From Larus michahellis (taxonomy: Eukaryota > Chordata > Aves > Charadriiformes > Laridae), in contig NC_133896.1 in NCBI RefSeq assembly GCF_964199755.1, positions 93,372,200 through 93,436,199 on the forward strand: a stretch of 64,000 nucleotides of DNA. Reading direction: 5' to 3'. The stretch's first letter is position 1. Each line of letters begins with the position of its first letter. A program made the position numbers and the translations under genes. Below, in pieces: positions 53,101 to 64,000 of this stretch. Below the pieces are notes generated by a model. That model saw nothing but the letters and a program-made list of their open reading frames with translations, was not told where the DNA came from and made no database searches.

Positions 53101-56100
53101 TATGACAATTATCTGACTCTTAAAAAATTCACTTGGTGAATCACTGAAAAGGGGCACAAGGGTGGCACAGTGTGGGCAGGGGCCAAGAGCTTGTGCCCAG
53201 ATGAAAATCACCTCGGGATGGAAAGGGGATGCCCCCGTTGAGCCTTCCTGCAGCTCTTGCTCTCATGGCGATCTGATGTGGGGCTATACATCTCTGCTGT
53301 CAAAGCCAGCCCTGAACACAGGCAGGCAAACTACTGGGGTGTCACCTGTCTGTGACTCGGAATGTTGGGTCTCTGACATAGCGTTCACCACCGTGTCCTT
53401 TAAGGAAAAATAAAAAGTTTATTTTCTTATGGTTGTGATCACCTGACTTTTTCACTCTTTTCTTTATCTCTGCTAATATGAAATAAAACCTAAAAATACA
53501 TATATTTTAGGATGTGAAGTTCATGATCTTTATAGATAAATTACAGTTTAGTTTTGTTTTTTTTTGTTTAAATTAAGATTTCTAAGACCTTTCTTCATTG
53601 TGTGAAAGCTATTACCAGTCTCCTGGTTTTAGACAAGGCCTAAAATACAGCATTTCTTCCATCGGATCTTCATAAAATGGAGGATTATTTATAGTAATAG
53701 CTCTTGTATCCTTGTTTTGACCTTTCCAGGTTTTAGTGAGCAATGAGAAAAGCTTCCTGTAAATGTTGCTTTAATACACATTTTTCAATGTGTAAAGCAG
53801 AAGTTCTGGTTTCCCATGCATCTTTGTATAGCAAAGTGAAAAAATGCAAACTTCGAAGAGCTTTTGGAAATGTCAGAAGCAGTCAAAGAACAAAAGGGTA
53901 ATCTTGTACCCTGATTTCTTTGGCAGCTTGTTACTCTGAGCAGGACCTCTGTTTTCTTCCGAACTTCCAAGCTGGCTGATTTTTTATGACTCATTCAAAA
54001 TGCTTACAGATGACTGATACGTAGATTACTTATGCATGTGTGTGTCATGCTAAACTCTTAAGCAAAGGGAAGTTTCTATTAAGAAATATTTGAGAAATTC
54101 TAATGACTTGTAATGCCTTTTTTTTCCAGGTAGTTCTTTAGTTTAAAAATGGAATTTGCAAATGTAAGTCTTTTTTGGGAGAAGCAGTTGAATAAGTTGT
54201 TGGTGGGGAAACACTTTATTACATGATGAGTATGTTAGGTGTGTACAAAGGAAAAAAAAAAGGAGTAAGCCTCCTAGTCTCCGGATTTTAACAGCACATC
54301 TGGATTTATAGAATTGTTTTATTCTGAAATTTTCAGCTTTATGCTTTTGTATTAAGGAGATTTAAACTCTGGAAATTATTAATTTGTATCTATTTTAAAA
54401 TTAGCCTAGAGATGGGCAATAATATTTGAATTGTTTGGAATACTAATACCCAAGCTTCTGCTCCAGCAAGTATTGCATTTCTATTAGTTGCCATGAACAG
54501 GCGTGGAGTCTCAAGGTGCTGCATGCGGGGGCAGGAGTCTCTTCCCACCTGTGTAATCCCCCCCTTCCCACTCAGTTTGGTTTCTGTGTCTGGCCTTGTT
54601 CACTCTGGACACCTGTAGGCATCCACTGGCTCCCAGCACAACTCTCTCCATACTCTTTCCCATGGTACTGTGGGACACACATACCTGTGTGTCACCATAC
54701 CTGCTTCCTCCACCCTTCTCCCTGAGGACAAGGAGCCCTGCAGGCAGCAGCAGGGCCACAGCTGCTCCCAGGGAGGGCAGGGCACATGATACAGAGCTGT
54801 GGCATCCATGCTGAGTGATTTGGTATTTTCTAGCCTTTTGGACATTGGCAGGCGGTAATACAGTAGTCCTGATACGCTGCACTTCCCTGCGCTGTCCCTC
54901 TGCTTCAGATACTGTGCCTTCTTTGTCCTTGGCCTGAGAACAGTGCTCTCAAATGTCCCTTCTTATTTCTAGCCCCCCTCCCCGCATCTTTCTTGCATCT
55001 CCCTGCGTTCTTCGCTTTTATCTGTGCTGTTTCTTTCTTTCTTTGGCTTACTCATCAGAGATGTCACCTCGCTTGCAGTTCTCTGTGCACGATCGGGTGA
55101 GGAAGAAGCAGCAGCAAGGGTGCTACTTGTAGTGGTGGCAGTAACTCAAGAATATTTGAGGTTGAAGGTGGCACAGGGGCTCCTAACTCCTGTCTGGGCA
55201 GCCAAAATTTTGCATAGAAGAGCTTTTGGGCTTGTGTCGTGTTTTTTTTTTTCGCTGTAGCTGTCAGGCAGTAAGTACTGGCATGAGACATGAGAAAGAA
55301 CTAGGGTTACGTGTGTGCAGGGCACATAGCTGTCATCCAGAGGAGTGGAATGATCTAAGGAAGCAGCATTCTAGTTTTCATCTGCCATATTTTGTTTTAT
55401 TTCTGCAGCAGTTTCAGAAGTAAAACCTATGGTTTCTGCTGACTCTTTTTTTTTTCCTGGGCAGTCCCCACTCACTAAAAATGTGAATCACCGGTGTGCA
55501 TGATGTGGTTTGGTGGTTTGAATTATCGGTTGGCTTAGGTAATATATGCTGTCCAATTTTCTGTGGCAGCATTGGTTAGTAGGTACTCGTTCTTTCTCCT
55601 GGTGAGTGGAATCAGAGCACATTGTAAATCTAATGATGAAAAATCACCTTATTTCAGTTGTAGAGGACCTCTAAACTTTGCTTTGGTGAGCTGTTATCAA
55701 TGACTTGAGGCTTCAGTGCTTGGTAAATGGGGCTAAATCTGGCTGGTGACCAGTCACCAGCAGTGCTCCTCAGGGCTTAATTCTAGGGCCAATTCTGTTC
55801 AATATATTTATGAACGATCTGGATGCAGGAGTTGAATGCACCATTAGCAAGTTTGCTGATGATACCAAACTGGGAGGTGCTGTTGACTCTCTTGAGGGAC
55901 AGGAGGCCTTTCAGTAGGCAATGATTAATGGGATGAAATTTAACAAGTCCAAATGCAATTCTGCACCTAGGACAGAGTAACACTGGGCACAAGTAGAAAT
56001 TGGGTGAGGAGTGGCTGTAGAGCAGCCCTGCAGACAGGGATCTGGGGGTGCTGGGGGGCAGCAGGCTCAACAAGAGCCAGCAGTGTGCCCTGGCAGCCAA

Positions 56101-59100
56101 GAGGGCAACCCGCATCCTGGGGTGCAGCAAACACAGCATCACCAGCTGGTCAAAAGAGGTGATTGTCCCACTGTGTTCAGCATTGCTGCGGCCTCACCTG
56201 GAGTGCTGTGTGCAGGTCTGGGCCCCACAGTTTAAGAAGGGTGTGAAGGTCTGTGAATGCGTCCAGAGGAGGGCGACAAAGCTGGTGAAAGGGCTGGAAG
56301 CAATGTCCTATGAGGAATGGTTGAAGGCTTTGGACTTGTCTAGTTTGGAGAAAAGGAGCCTGAGGGGCAACCTCATTGCTGTCTGCAGCTTCCTGAGGAG
56401 GGGAAGTGGAGAGGGAGGTGCCGAGCTCTTCTGCCTGGGGTCCAGTGATAGGACATATGGGAATGGTTCAGAGCTGTGCCAGGGCAAGTACAGACTGGAC
56501 ATTAGGAAGCATTTCTTGAGAGAAATGCTTGAGGGTGGTCAAACACTGGAATAGACTTCCTAGAGAGGTAGTTGATGCCCCATGTTTAAGAGGCATTTGG
56601 GCAATGCCCTTAATAACATGCTTTTACCTTTTGGTCATCCCTGAGGTGGTCAGGCAGTTGGACCAGATGTTCATGTATTTCCTGAAGTTTATAAAGCCTG
56701 TCATTGGTATAAATCAGTATACTGCTGAATGGCTTGGGGAGCTGCTTAAGATGATGGTGGTTTTTTTTTCTGCCATGTGAATGATTTTTCTAGAAGGCCG
56801 AATCACTGGTTTGTGAGTCACTTGTGGTCTGTGACTCTCTGTTCCTCAGATTTTGATCAGTAATAATGTGTTAACTCTGGTTTGATTACACTTATATACA
56901 CACTTTCACTTAATCTGAAAAATTGAAAACACCTTTCTTGTTTTCTTTGGTTTTTGAAGGTATATCTGACCAATTTTCTCCGCATTTTTACCTTGATCTT
57001 TGATGCTTTCCTGTGTTGTTTCTATTGCTGTCTTGTCTGACTTACTGGCCAGCTGTATATATTTCCACGTCAGGGGATTAATCGTTGGCTAGAGAATGAG
57101 CATTTTTTTAATTGTTGCAGTCAGACCATCTGTGTGAATGATCTTTTACCCGTTTTCCTGCAAGCAATCAGTCTTGTAGGACTATCAGCTTCTGAAACGA
57201 GTTTTATTTCTTACTGAGTCGTTGGAATGCTCGCGTTTATCTTGTGGTCAGCTAATTAAATCTGAAACAATAGCTATTTAAATATTTGGTTCTCCTTTTC
57301 CTGTTCACCATTTTAGCCTCTGGTCTATTGAATATGTCTTTGTATGACAGAAGTGTCTGAAAAATGGGGTTTTGGCTTTGTCAAGAGTTGCAAAGTCCTA
57401 TCCTTCTTGAGGTTTTAAGTTGCTTTCATGTATGTACCTTTCTCTCCTGATGCTTTAATTTTGAGAGAGAAACAGGACAGCATGGGGCTGTCATAGCCAT
57501 CTGATTTTGCACATTTTTTCTTAAGCTTGCAACCACAAAATTAGTATCAGCATTGTGGTTTACCCTTATTGGTTTACTTTGCTTTTGCTATAGCTCTCCT
57601 AGCTGAAAAAGCAAGAAGAAACAGAACTCTGAAGCTGTGCCTGTACAGCTAGGCACCTTACCACTTTCAAAAAAGCAAGCTGGGAAAACATGACAATGTA
57701 GGGAAGTTACTGTAGTAAAACTCAGTGTGAGATTGTATGGATTGGGTGGTATTTTTTTGCAAAAAAAAAAGTTGATTTTCATGCATTCACGTGATCTGAT
57801 GCATAGACTACATTGGCACACACTCTCCATGACATACTCAGAAGCACTAACACATGTACGTGCAGATGGCATGGCCAGAATCACTGCGTGCAACACAGAC
57901 GACAAGGGACACTCCCTGTCAAGTCTTCGTCATGCTGCTGGTGTTCTTCATAGCACTACAAACTAGGTTTTGGACAAGTCCATCATTCTCTTTGGGAGTC
58001 ATTGGCTGCTATGGGATGGGCCTTTGCCATAGAAACTTGCTGACTTCAGGCTCCCCACATCATGGGCCAAGTTGTTTCCTGGTTTTGTTTTTTAATATAT
58101 TTTTTTAACCTTTTTGTTATTTTATGCTTTTTTCCTTGTCTGAATGCATGTTTGAAATGCATGCCTAGCGTCTTTTTTCTGTTGGGCCAACAGGCAAAGG
58201 AATCATGTTGGTGATACGATCACAACTCAGAGGGTTGTGATCAGCAGCACAGAGTCCAGTTGGAGGCCTGTAACCAGTGGTGTCCCTCAGGGGTCAATAC
58301 TTGGTCCAATTTTGTTCAATATATTCATTAATGACCTAGATGAGGGGACAGAGTGTATCGTCAGCAAGTTTGCTGATGATACCAAGCTGGGAGGGGTGGC
58401 CGACACTCCAGAGGGCCGTGCTGCCATCCAGCGTGACCTGGACAGGCTGGAGAGCTGGGCAGAGAAGAACCTAATGAGGTTCAACAAAAGCAAGTGTAAG
58501 GTCCTCCACCTGGGAAGGAAGAATGCCAAGCACCAGTATAGGTTAGGGTCGGACATGCTGGGAAGCAGCTCTGAGGAGAAGGACCTGGGGCTCCTGGTAG
58601 ACAGCAAATTATCCATGAGCCAGCAGTGTGCCCTTGTCGCCAAGAAGGCCAATGGCATCCTGGGCTGCATAGGGAAGACTGTGGCCAGTAGGTCGAGGGA
58701 GGTCATTCTCCCCCTCTACTCTGCACTGGTGAGGCCACAACTGGAGTATTGTGTCCAGTTTTGGGCTCCCCAGTTCAAGAGAGACAGGGAACTACTGGAG
58801 CGAGTCCAGCGAAGGGCAACCAAGATGATTATGGGACTGGAGCATCTCCCTTATGAGGAAAGGCTGAGAGAGCTGGGACTCTTTAGCCTGGAGAAGAGAA
58901 GGTTGAGGGGGGACCTGATTAATGTTTACAAGTATCTAAAGGGTGGGTTTAAGGAGGACGGAGCCAGGCTCTTTTCAGTGGTTTCCAGTGACAGGACGAG
59001 GGGCAATGGGCACAAGCTAGAACATAGGAAGTTCCGTTCAAATACACGGAAAAACTTCCTTACGGTGAGGGTGACAGAGCACTGGAACAGGCTGCCCAGG

Positions 59101-62100
59101 GAGGTTGTGGAGTCCCCTTCTCTGGAGATTTTCAAGACCTGCCTGGATGCAGCCCTGAGGGATGTGCTGTAGGCAGTCCTGCTCTAGCAGGGGAGTTGGA
59201 CTAGATGATCTCTAGAGGTCCCTTCCAACTCTGAAGATTCCGTGATTCCGTGATATGCTGCGATCTCATTACCATGCTCCTGGTGTGGGGTCTTTTGCTA
59301 TGAGTCATCTATGCTGTGGTCTTACCAGAGTGTAGACCTTTTGGCTATGACATAAACAGTACATTTCTCAATTTCGCTGCTGGGAATAGTGTCCTGAAAA
59401 CAATACCCAGGCATTGGTGTCCTTCATTATCATACCGGCTGTTCTTTTAACCCATTTGTTCTGCTGTTCCTTTTTGTGTGTGTGTGTACCCACTCTTACA
59501 GTCATACAGCAGTCACGCCAATCTTAATATTTCTCTTAAAATTCTTGATAACACTGATTTTAAAAATTTTAAAAAACCAACAAGTAAATCTTAAAGGAGT
59601 TTAAAAAAAAAGAAAACGCACATTTTTGTGGCAGACTGTTCAGACTGAATGTTAACAGCTGCAGTTTAAAAGGAAGAAAGTATGTTTGTCAGAGAAGTTG
59701 AAAACCTAACTTTCACACGTTTCTAGGCTGGCTTGCTCAGGAGTAGTTTTGGAAGCTTTTCTATACTTCGCATGGAGTGAAATCCTCCTCTGCCTTCTTA
59801 TTCCAAATTTCCTGTCTGGTTTATTTGTTCAGTAGAACTGCAAGTAGTGGATGCATTCTTCTCTCTGGAACTGTTTCTAGATGGGCAGTCGTACTGCATT
59901 CCTTAATGAAAACATTCCTTTGCTCTTGAGTAACTTTCTTGCAAGCTGCAGCATTTTCAAGGCATTCCATCTATAAATTGCACATCATCAAAAACATTTG
60001 CTTTATATGAAACCAGTTTGTCATAGAGACCATCATATGGCATATTAATAACACAGATGACAGGCATGGGTTTGTTGTTGGGTTTTTTTGGTGAATAATC
60101 TACCCCCACACTTTTGTCAGTGGAGGGCCCTGATACCGGGATTGGACAAGTCTATTGAATTCACTGTTATAATAAGATTTAATTGTAAGTGCTAAAGTCA
60201 GCTGTGCAGTTTGCAAGGGGATATGTTTTCTCACCTTGTTTCTCTCCCTCTTTCTTTCCTTCTCTCTCCCTCTCCCTCTGTATTTACAGTTTATCCTAAC
60301 ATTTGTCTGCGTGTTGACAAAGGAATCTGTAGAAATTACTCCAGTGCCATATACACTGCAAGCCCATCAGGTAGCTTTGCATGGAAGAGACCCCTCTAGC
60401 CCCTTCAGGAAAGAAAAGAGGCAAGTGCAGTGTCAACTAGGACAATACCTACATCCCAGAGAGACCCACTGTTGCATGAGGTGCCATGCAGGTACGTAAA
60501 ATAAGTACACTAGTAGTGACCTTTACCTTAGAGGCATTTCCCTGTGCTGCACTGTCAAACTGTCTCTGTCCTACAGCTAGCTGTATGAGTGCTCCCTTTC
60601 CTTAGTACCTATTTACCCAGGTAAATTCCTATTCCTTGTCTCTTCTTTTTGGGCTGCCAGTGTCATTCACACTGATGAGAGGAAGCATACTTGGTTCTTA
60701 CACCATCAACTCCAGGGTTTCTCTGAGGAATCAGTGACTCCCATCCTCCCTAAGACAACACGTTTGCCTTCCTGTCAGAGCTCTGTTACATGATTTTCTT
60801 GCAGGTACCTACAAGGCAAAAGACTGTGATCGGCCTGACCAGGCACCTGTCTGTCTTCCGTGTGCTAATGGCACATTCACAGCTGTTGATAACACCATGT
60901 CTAAATGCTTCCCATGTACACATTGCCGTACAGGTGAGTTATCTATAGGACCTGAGGAAAATGGGTGGTAGTGGCAGGTGGGGTAGGGGCAGGAGGGGGT
61001 GGCAAGGTGAGCGAGGAAGCTTGGAATGGTAAGCAATTGAATGGGCAGAAGGACAGTGTATGGAAAGGGATTGGGGACAGCAGGAATAAAGGTTACTGAA
61101 TTACTGTAATCTGAGACACAGTTTGCAGGCCTTTTTGGCCTTTTTCTGGGAAAATTAGGGGATAACAACACCTGTCATCATAACAGTGCTCTCAGATGAA
61201 GGTGAAGGAAGAGGTTGGAATAATCACTTCTCCTTTCTTTCCTCAGAATTCCAGCAGATAGTAGAGACACCCTGCAGCCCAAAGCAAGATACCGTTTGCG
61301 GCTGTCGGAAGAATCAATATCAGATTGGCCTGTCTGATCTCTTCCACTGTAGGAACTGTAGCTCATGTGTCAATGGGATTATTGCCAACTGTGAGTATGG
61401 CATGGATATGGCTCCAGTATGGACATACTGCACTAGGGTATTCATTAACAGCCCTAGTCCTCTGTTCACTTTCTGACAGGAAGTGATTGTCCTGAAGTGA
61501 TTGTAGTTTTGGGACAACTTTTGGTTTTCCCTGCCCTCTTTCCCCAGAAAGACTGCTATTTGTTGCATGACTTTTCATCAATCCCTGTTTTCTGTCACAG
61601 TTTCTACTTTCCTTTTGTCCTTGAATGGTTTCTTGGTTTTGGCTGTTGTGAGGAGATAATTTCTACTTAATTTTGGTACCTCTGCCTTGCATGTACTGAA
61701 GCAAGGTCTTTATGCTCTAGAGCAGATTTCACCCTTACCTTCCTTTTTTGTCTTTGTGTGGGTATTTCTCCTGATGCTCACACCAACTTCTGAAAGCACT
61801 TTGAGTACAATGGCTGAAAATATTACTGGTCCCAGTGCCCAGCTGAACTGCTCGTCAGTCAGTTGCTGAACCACCACAGTGTTCTGTGCAGTGTTTTAAA
61901 GTGAAGAGCTGCTCAGGTAATGCTGAACAGTACCCAGTGGCATTGGGTGTGACCTGGGGATGGTGCAGGTGTCTGGAAGAAGTACCCATGTTAGCTGTCC
62001 CAGGCTGCCTCATCTCCAGTCAGGAATCAAGATATCTTAACCAAATGCTGCTTGCTGCCCTCCACTTTGTGCTGTAGTCTAATTCTGTTCGTGTCCCTTA

Positions 62101-63814
62101 AACGCTCCTTATTTTGTTGTCCTAAAGCTATCCCCTCTTCTCTGCAAATTCTGCTTCTCCCCCTCCCTTTCCTGTCTCTTACCCTGCCTAGCGTGAGGTT
62201 TGCTGTCTCACTGGTGAATGTGTTCCCTGTGCTGGTCGGTAATCTTCCTCTGTCACAGTTTCCATCCTTACCTATCCTCAAGGGTCATCATCGTGTGCTG
62301 CCCTTGAGCAATTTCCTTCCCTCTTGACTGAGGTAGAACTGTTTTAGTCCTGTCCCTCGCTTGCCACCAGAATGCATGCTGCTTGTTCTAGTACCTTTTT
62401 CCCTCCCCTTATACAACTTTATCACTTCCATCACTACTCTTGTCTCCTGCTCCCTACACCTGTTTTACTCAGTCTCCATACTGTAACTTGCTTAGAAGCA
62501 GTAGCTCTTTCATTTCTTACCCCTTCCACTCACAGCATACCATATCGCAAGAGTGGATATGTCCGCAATGGCTTGAAGTGATTCTCCCTGCCCTGAACTG
62601 ACTTCCTCACCAGTCCCAGCTGCTCAGGGACTACTTCTCCCTCATCTTTGCCTGACTAATGTGATTTCCCCTTCCTGTCACACTTGAACTCGAGTGACTT
62701 TCCCTGCTTTTGCACTGGAACTGTCATTATCCATTAGACCAATTTCAGCTGCACTGTAATTTTAATCCCTTTCAGAGCCTCTACAGAGGTCCCCGATCTA
62801 CCAGGACAGTAGTATCCTTACTTTTTATTATTTTTATTCTCCCCCAACCCTGTCCTAAACACAGACCGAATCCTCTTTCGCTTCTTTAGTAGCAGTTCTC
62901 CAGACTCAAAGAGGGGTAATCTCCCACCCATTTTGGAGTGGATTTTTTTCCTTTTGTTTTCTTCTCTGTCTAGATTATGGCTACCATTTCTTCTTTTCTT
63001 TACAGGTTCAAAGAACAGAGACACAATTTGCAGGTGTAAGCCTCGATTCTTCCTAACACTTAGTAATGTTTGCAAGCCTTGCAACAGGTGAGGTTTTTTT
63101 CCTCTGTATGCCCCTCCATTGAGTAGGAGAGACAGCAGACACAAGTCCCACGGAGGGAGGAGATTTTTCTCAAGGCTCTGTCCATCTTGACGTAACTTCA
63201 CAACATTCTGCCTTTCTGGGGCAACTGGGTCTTTCCCTCTGGCACTCCCAGTCTTCTCTGTATAGGCACCAGCCTGCTAAGAACCCGAAGTCACTAGCCA
63301 TGCTGCATTGCTCTGCTTTGCAGGCTTATCTTGACTTCTGTGTTACTTAGGATTGTTGCAAATGCGTGGTGTTTCATTTCATGCACACTCACCTCTCTGA
63401 TTCGCTCGTACAGCTGCATTGGAGAAGAATGCCTGCAGTGTCATAGCCCAGTGACTACCTCATCGACTTCATCTGGGCTGAGTGAGTACTGGGGGAACTG
63501 AAGGACAGTGGAATCTTTTCAGTGTGGGCTTTTGTTCTTTTAACACTGTTTGTCAAGTATTATTTTCTCCACTCTCTCAAACCATTATTCTTTTTCTCCC
63601 TACCATTTGCGTGTCTTCACTTGTTCTTCCTCTAGCACTTAACTTCTTCCTTTCTCAGTCACTCACTCATTTGCCCTCTCCTTTTCCCCAGATGGGAGCC
63701 TTGTCCTTGGCATCATCGTTGCAATATTTGGAGTTATCTCTGTCCTCTACATTGTAAATAAAGTAGTGAAGCTCGTCCAGGAAAATGGGGTACCATCGTC
63801 TTTCTACTCCTGTG
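50097..63814 (+). CDS. TNFRSF1A: TNFRSF1A (TNF receptor 1), 3'-incomplete in window (7 coding exons seen)
   Basis: Coding exons are 50097-50135, 60290-60491, 60805-60933, 61247-61390, 63006-63087, 63414-63481 and 63692-63814, totalling 787 nt (262 codons plus one base). All introns are GT-AG with matching phases. Residues 1-28 are a signal peptide ([10 protein letters not shown] core). A basic KEKR precedes the first TNFR cysteine at 61. Four cysteine-rich domains follow to about residue 207, then a transmembrane segment at about 225-245. [12 protein letters not shown] is the TNFR1 hallmark in CRD3. TNFR1 binds TNF and signals NF-kB activation or cell death through a C-terminal death domain. 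That domain would be encoded beyond position 64000 and is not seen. Confidence 0.94.
51940..52640 (-). repeat. Possible ancient LINE-like interspersed repeat
   Basis: The stretch containing TCAGCTATGTGTTGGCTAAA, GTACCTCC and TTCACCTTCTCCGTGGCATT, followed by GTTACCTTTCTCTGTATC, resembles, from memory, a degenerate family common in turtle and crocodile genomes that is usually read as an antisense LINE 3' region. I cannot run a repeat search, so family and edges are tentative. Confidence 0.3.
55700..56672 (+). mobile_element. Degenerate CR1 LINE fragment in TNFRSF1A intron 1
   Basis: Frames shift along the element. [13 protein letters not shown]-type RT motif C is readable near 55847-55890, then [31 protein letters not shown] and [15 protein letters not shown]. 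The 3' part with GGTGGTCAGGCAGTTGGACCAG ends near 56672. Stops and indels show it is older than the copy at 58180. It lies in the same orientation as the gene. Confidence 0.9.
58180..59255 (+). mobile_element. CR1 LINE, 5'-truncated, with open RT frame, in TNFRSF1A intron 1
   Basis: This copy has a clean 3' end: ORF2 stop at 59170-59172, a short UTR with CCTTCCAACTCTG, and a terminal ATTCCGTGATTCCGTGAT repeat ending about 59255. The tail differs from the ATTCTATG tail of the CR1 at 664-2067, so the two may be different subfamilies. The 5' edge is approximate. Confidence 0.95.
58237..59172 (+). CDS. CR1 ORF2 fragment: reverse transcriptase C-terminal portion
   Basis: 311 open codons from inside the RT domain to the CR1 stop (AALRDVL). 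[15 protein letters not shown] (motif B) and [12 protein letters not shown] (motif C, catalytic aspartates) are intact, and the conserved C-terminal region [18 protein letters not shown] follows. Motif A and everything upstream are missing, so it cannot be active by itself. The first ATG shown is simply an in-frame Met. Confidence 0.88.
   Translation: MISSTESSWRPVTSGVPQGSILGPILFNIFINDLDEGTECIVSKFADDTKLGGVADTPEGRAAIQRDLDRLESWAEKNLMRFNKSKCKVLHLGRKNAKHQYRLGSDMLGSSSEEKDLGLLVDSKLSMSQQCALVAKKANGILGCIGKTVASRSREVILPLYSALVRPQLEYCVQFWAPQFKRDRELLERVQRRATKMIMGLEHLPYEERLRELGLFSLEKRRLRGDLINVYKYLKGGFKEDGARLFSVVSSDRTRGNGHKLEHRKFRSNTRKNFLTVRVTEHWNRLPREVVESPSLEIFKTCLDAALRDVL
60290..60491 (+). CDS. TNFRSF1A: TNFRSF1A exon 2: signal peptide core, propiece and most of CRD1
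   Basis: Residues 14-81. [10 protein letters not shown] is the hydrophobic core. FRKEKRQ resembles the human REKR boundary. [21 protein letters not shown] is CRD1, matching human CPQGKYIHP...CCTKCHKG. The CT-rich tract at about 60240-60280 precedes the acceptor. Confidence 0.95.
60805..60933 (+). CDS. TNFRSF1A: TNFRSF1A exon 3: end of CRD1 and CRD2
   Basis: Residues 81-124. TYKAKDC closes CRD1, and [11 protein letters not shown] with CFPCTHC forms CRD2, as in human CRECESGSFTA and CLSCSKC. One NGT sequon is present. Confidence 0.96.
61247..61390 (+). CDS. TNFRSF1A: TNFRSF1A exon 4: CRD3
   Basis: Residues 124-172. [18 protein letters not shown] and [13 protein letters not shown] match human [18 protein letters not shown] and LFQCFNCSLCLNG. 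With CRD2 this is the ligand-contact region known from TNFR1 structures. Confidence 0.97.
61391..63005 (+). other. TNFRSF1A intron 4
   Basis: About 1.6 kb, pyrimidine-rich on the + strand through its second half. No transposon or gene was recognised. Confidence 0.75.
63006..63087 (+). CDS. TNFRSF1A: TNFRSF1A exon 5: CRD4
   Basis: Residues 172-199. [16 protein letters not shown] and VCKPCNS match human EKQNTVCTCHAGFFL and CVSCSNC. Donor is CAACAG|GTGAGG, phase 2. Confidence 0.94.
63414..63481 (+). CDS. TNFRSF1A: TNFRSF1A exon 6: end of CRD4 and stalk
   Basis: Residues 199-222. CIGEECLQC closes CRD4. A Ser/Thr-rich stalk (TTSSTSSG) follows, possibly O-glycosylated, in the region where TNFR1 is shed in mammals. 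Confidence 0.9.
63692..63814 (+). CDS. TNFRSF1A: TNFRSF1A exon 7: transmembrane segment and start of cytoplasmic tail
   Basis: Residues 222-263. [19 protein letters not shown] is the transmembrane helix, followed by basic NKVVKL. The donor TGTG|GTGAGC ends it in phase 1. The remaining cytoplasmic and death-domain exons are outside the window; 63815-64000 is intron with a short GT repeat. Confidence 0.93.
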
Positions 63815-64000
63815 GTGAGCACAGCAGTGTATATTAATTAGCAGTGATATTAATGGAGATAGATGTCATTTTCTTTGTGTGTGTGTATATGCACACCCGT
63901 GTGAGGGAAGAAGTGGGATCCCATTACTCTGCTTTGCTGCAAGGCCAGAGGAACATGAGAAACTCAACAGCTAAGCTTATTGGTATAGTTCTTATGACTC

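Larger units (their letters stand above)
50136..60289 (+). other. TNFRSF1A intron 1 (10.2 kb), with two CR1 elements
   Basis: Long first intron. The first about 600 bp are CpG island. CR1 fragments lie at 55700-56672 and 58180-59255, and a possible older repeat lies at about 51940-52640. The rest is A+T-rich with short A and T runs (for example 51742-51759). No further gene was recognised. Confidence 0.75.

Noticed and set aside
1-64000. tRNA, rRNA, CRISPR arrays, bacterial operons or viral genes
   Set aside because: I looked for clover-leaf tRNA boxes, regularly spaced repeats, Shine-Dalgarno/operon structure and retroviral gag/pol/env motifs. None was seen; all reverse-transcriptase signal belongs to CR1 LINEs.

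Overview
The window reads as a piece of a bird genome. It holds several CR1-type LINE fragments, two of which end in the tandem ATTCTATGAT-like 3' tail typical of avian CR1. It also holds four intron-split vertebrate genes, and their promoters lie in, or away from, clear CpG islands. Species cannot be told from sequence alone. Gene identities come from recognising the spliced proteins against remembered mammalian orthologues; no search was run.

Layout from left to right. Positions 1-2067 hold a decayed CR1 fragment followed by a younger, 5'-truncated CR1 with a long open reverse-transcriptase frame. A CpG island at about 2160-3060 starts TRIM45 on the + strand (2657-10559, 6 coding exons, 532 aa, RING/B-box ubiquitin ligase). 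About 6 kb without a recognisable gene follows. VTCN1 (B7-H4) is on the + strand (16762-27415, 5 coding exons, 281 aa, immune checkpoint ligand). CTC1 is on the - strand (47914 down to 30450, 23 coding exons, 1285 aa, telomere CST complex). A second CpG island covers its start. A third CpG island at about 49860-50750 starts TNFRSF1A on the + strand (50097 to beyond the window). Seven coding exons of TNFRSF1A are visible, covering signal peptide, four cysteine-rich domains and transmembrane segment; the death domain lies outside. CTC1 and TNFRSF1A are divergent, with their start codons 2.2 kb apart. VTCN1 and CTC1 converge tail to tail.

For all four genes the exon phases close without a frameshift or internal stop, and total lengths are close to the mammalian proteins. 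No broken gene was seen among them. The four do not form one pathway: VTCN1 and TNFRSF1A are immune surface proteins, TRIM45 is a signalling ubiquitin ligase, and CTC1 maintains telomeres. The neighbourhood is notable because, from memory, the human orthologues lie on three chromosomes (TRIM45 and VTCN1 on 1p13, CTC1 on 17p13, TNFRSF1A on 12p13).

I found no clear case for a wholly new biological system. The best second-look items are the gene neighbourhood, a GC-AG intron and two uncertain acceptors in CTC1, a strong-context three-codon uORF ahead of TNFRSF1A, a CTG repeat near the CTC1 start, and two CR1 copies with long open frames.
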